Assembly (NCBI GenBank): GCA_045659745.1
Contig: JAZRCL010000017.1
Location: 1 to 13,827 of the forward strand
DNA: 13,827 nucleotides
Origin: SVTX01 sp045659745
GTDB taxonomy: Bacteria > Bacillota > Clostridia > Oscillospirales > CAG-272
Direction of reading: 5' to 3'
Below the pieces are notes generated by a model. That model was given only the letters and a program-made list of their open reading frames with translations. It was not told the DNA's origin and made no database searches. A program made the position numbers and the translations under genes. Of the stretch, positions 13,727 through 13,827 are shown piece by piece (within the stretch, counting starts at the first letter, position 1; every line of letters begins with the position of its first letter).

Positions 13727-13827
13727 CTACTCGGTTGCCGCTCGTAGCGGTTAAGATCGATGATTTTTGCTTCTGTAGAAACTATTATCTTGTTGCGCGC
13801 CCCGCACCAAAGGTGCGGCGCGGAGGG
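13727..13827. other. Right-edge noncoding stretch
   Basis: No gene is supported. Two small hairpins are visible, CCGCT/AGCGG near 13739-13751 and CCGCACC/GGTGCGG near 13802-13818. The stretch is cut by the window edge. Confidence 0.4.

Overview
This window looks like a chromosomal segment of a low-to-moderate GC Firmicute, most likely a gut-type clostridium. The support is AAAGGAGG-type ribosome binding sites, near-consensus TTGACA/TATAAT promoters, a T-box leader on tyrS, a zapA plus peptidase-U32 pair, and a class I lysyl-tRNA synthetase. No phage, plasmid, transposase or CRISPR gene was seen. Genus-level assignment is not possible from the sequence alone.

Layout. Bases 1-600 carry no credible gene. 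They hold one copy of a dispersed hairpin repeat (108-208), a 119-bp-period tandem repeat (220-438) built from pieces resembling a tRNA 3' end plus terminator, and a run of small perfect hairpins (471-579). A tRNA-Arg(ACG) gene follows on the minus strand (651-727) with its own terminator and promoter. Diverging from it is lysK (1021-3081), a class I lysyl-tRNA synthetase with an extra C-terminal Trbp111-type tRNA-binding domain. It converges through a shared terminator on a minus-strand pair, zapA (5217-5711) and a U32 protein of the RNA-hydroxylase type (3118-5169). Diverging from zapA is a 1035-residue protein (6005-9112) with about 20 Sel1-like repeats behind an N-terminal alpha/beta domain that may be a divergent TIR fold. 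Next is tyrS (9646-10869), under a consensus promoter and a tyrosine T-box leader, with an extra ~150-bp hairpin-bearing segment between the T-box terminator and the start codon. tyrS converges on holA (11082-12107, minus) across a 200-bp gap with a 17-bp terminator stem and five TTTTCCACA-like sites. holA and a MATE-family transporter (12242-13621) diverge from a 75-bp promoter region whose two -35 boxes sit in the arms of a 9-bp inverted repeat. The window ends with a second, inverted copy of the repeat from its start.

How it fits together. Most genes are housekeeping: translation (tRNA-Arg, lysK, tyrS, probably the U32 RNA-modifying protein), replication (holA) and division (zapA). They are transcribed as short, individually promoted units. 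The less ordinary parts are the Sel1 protein with its unassigned N-terminal domain, the LysRS-Trbp111 fusion, and the repeat and tRNA-fragment architecture of the left end. I see no multi-gene defence system. The Sel1 protein is the only candidate for an undescribed function, and it stands alone.
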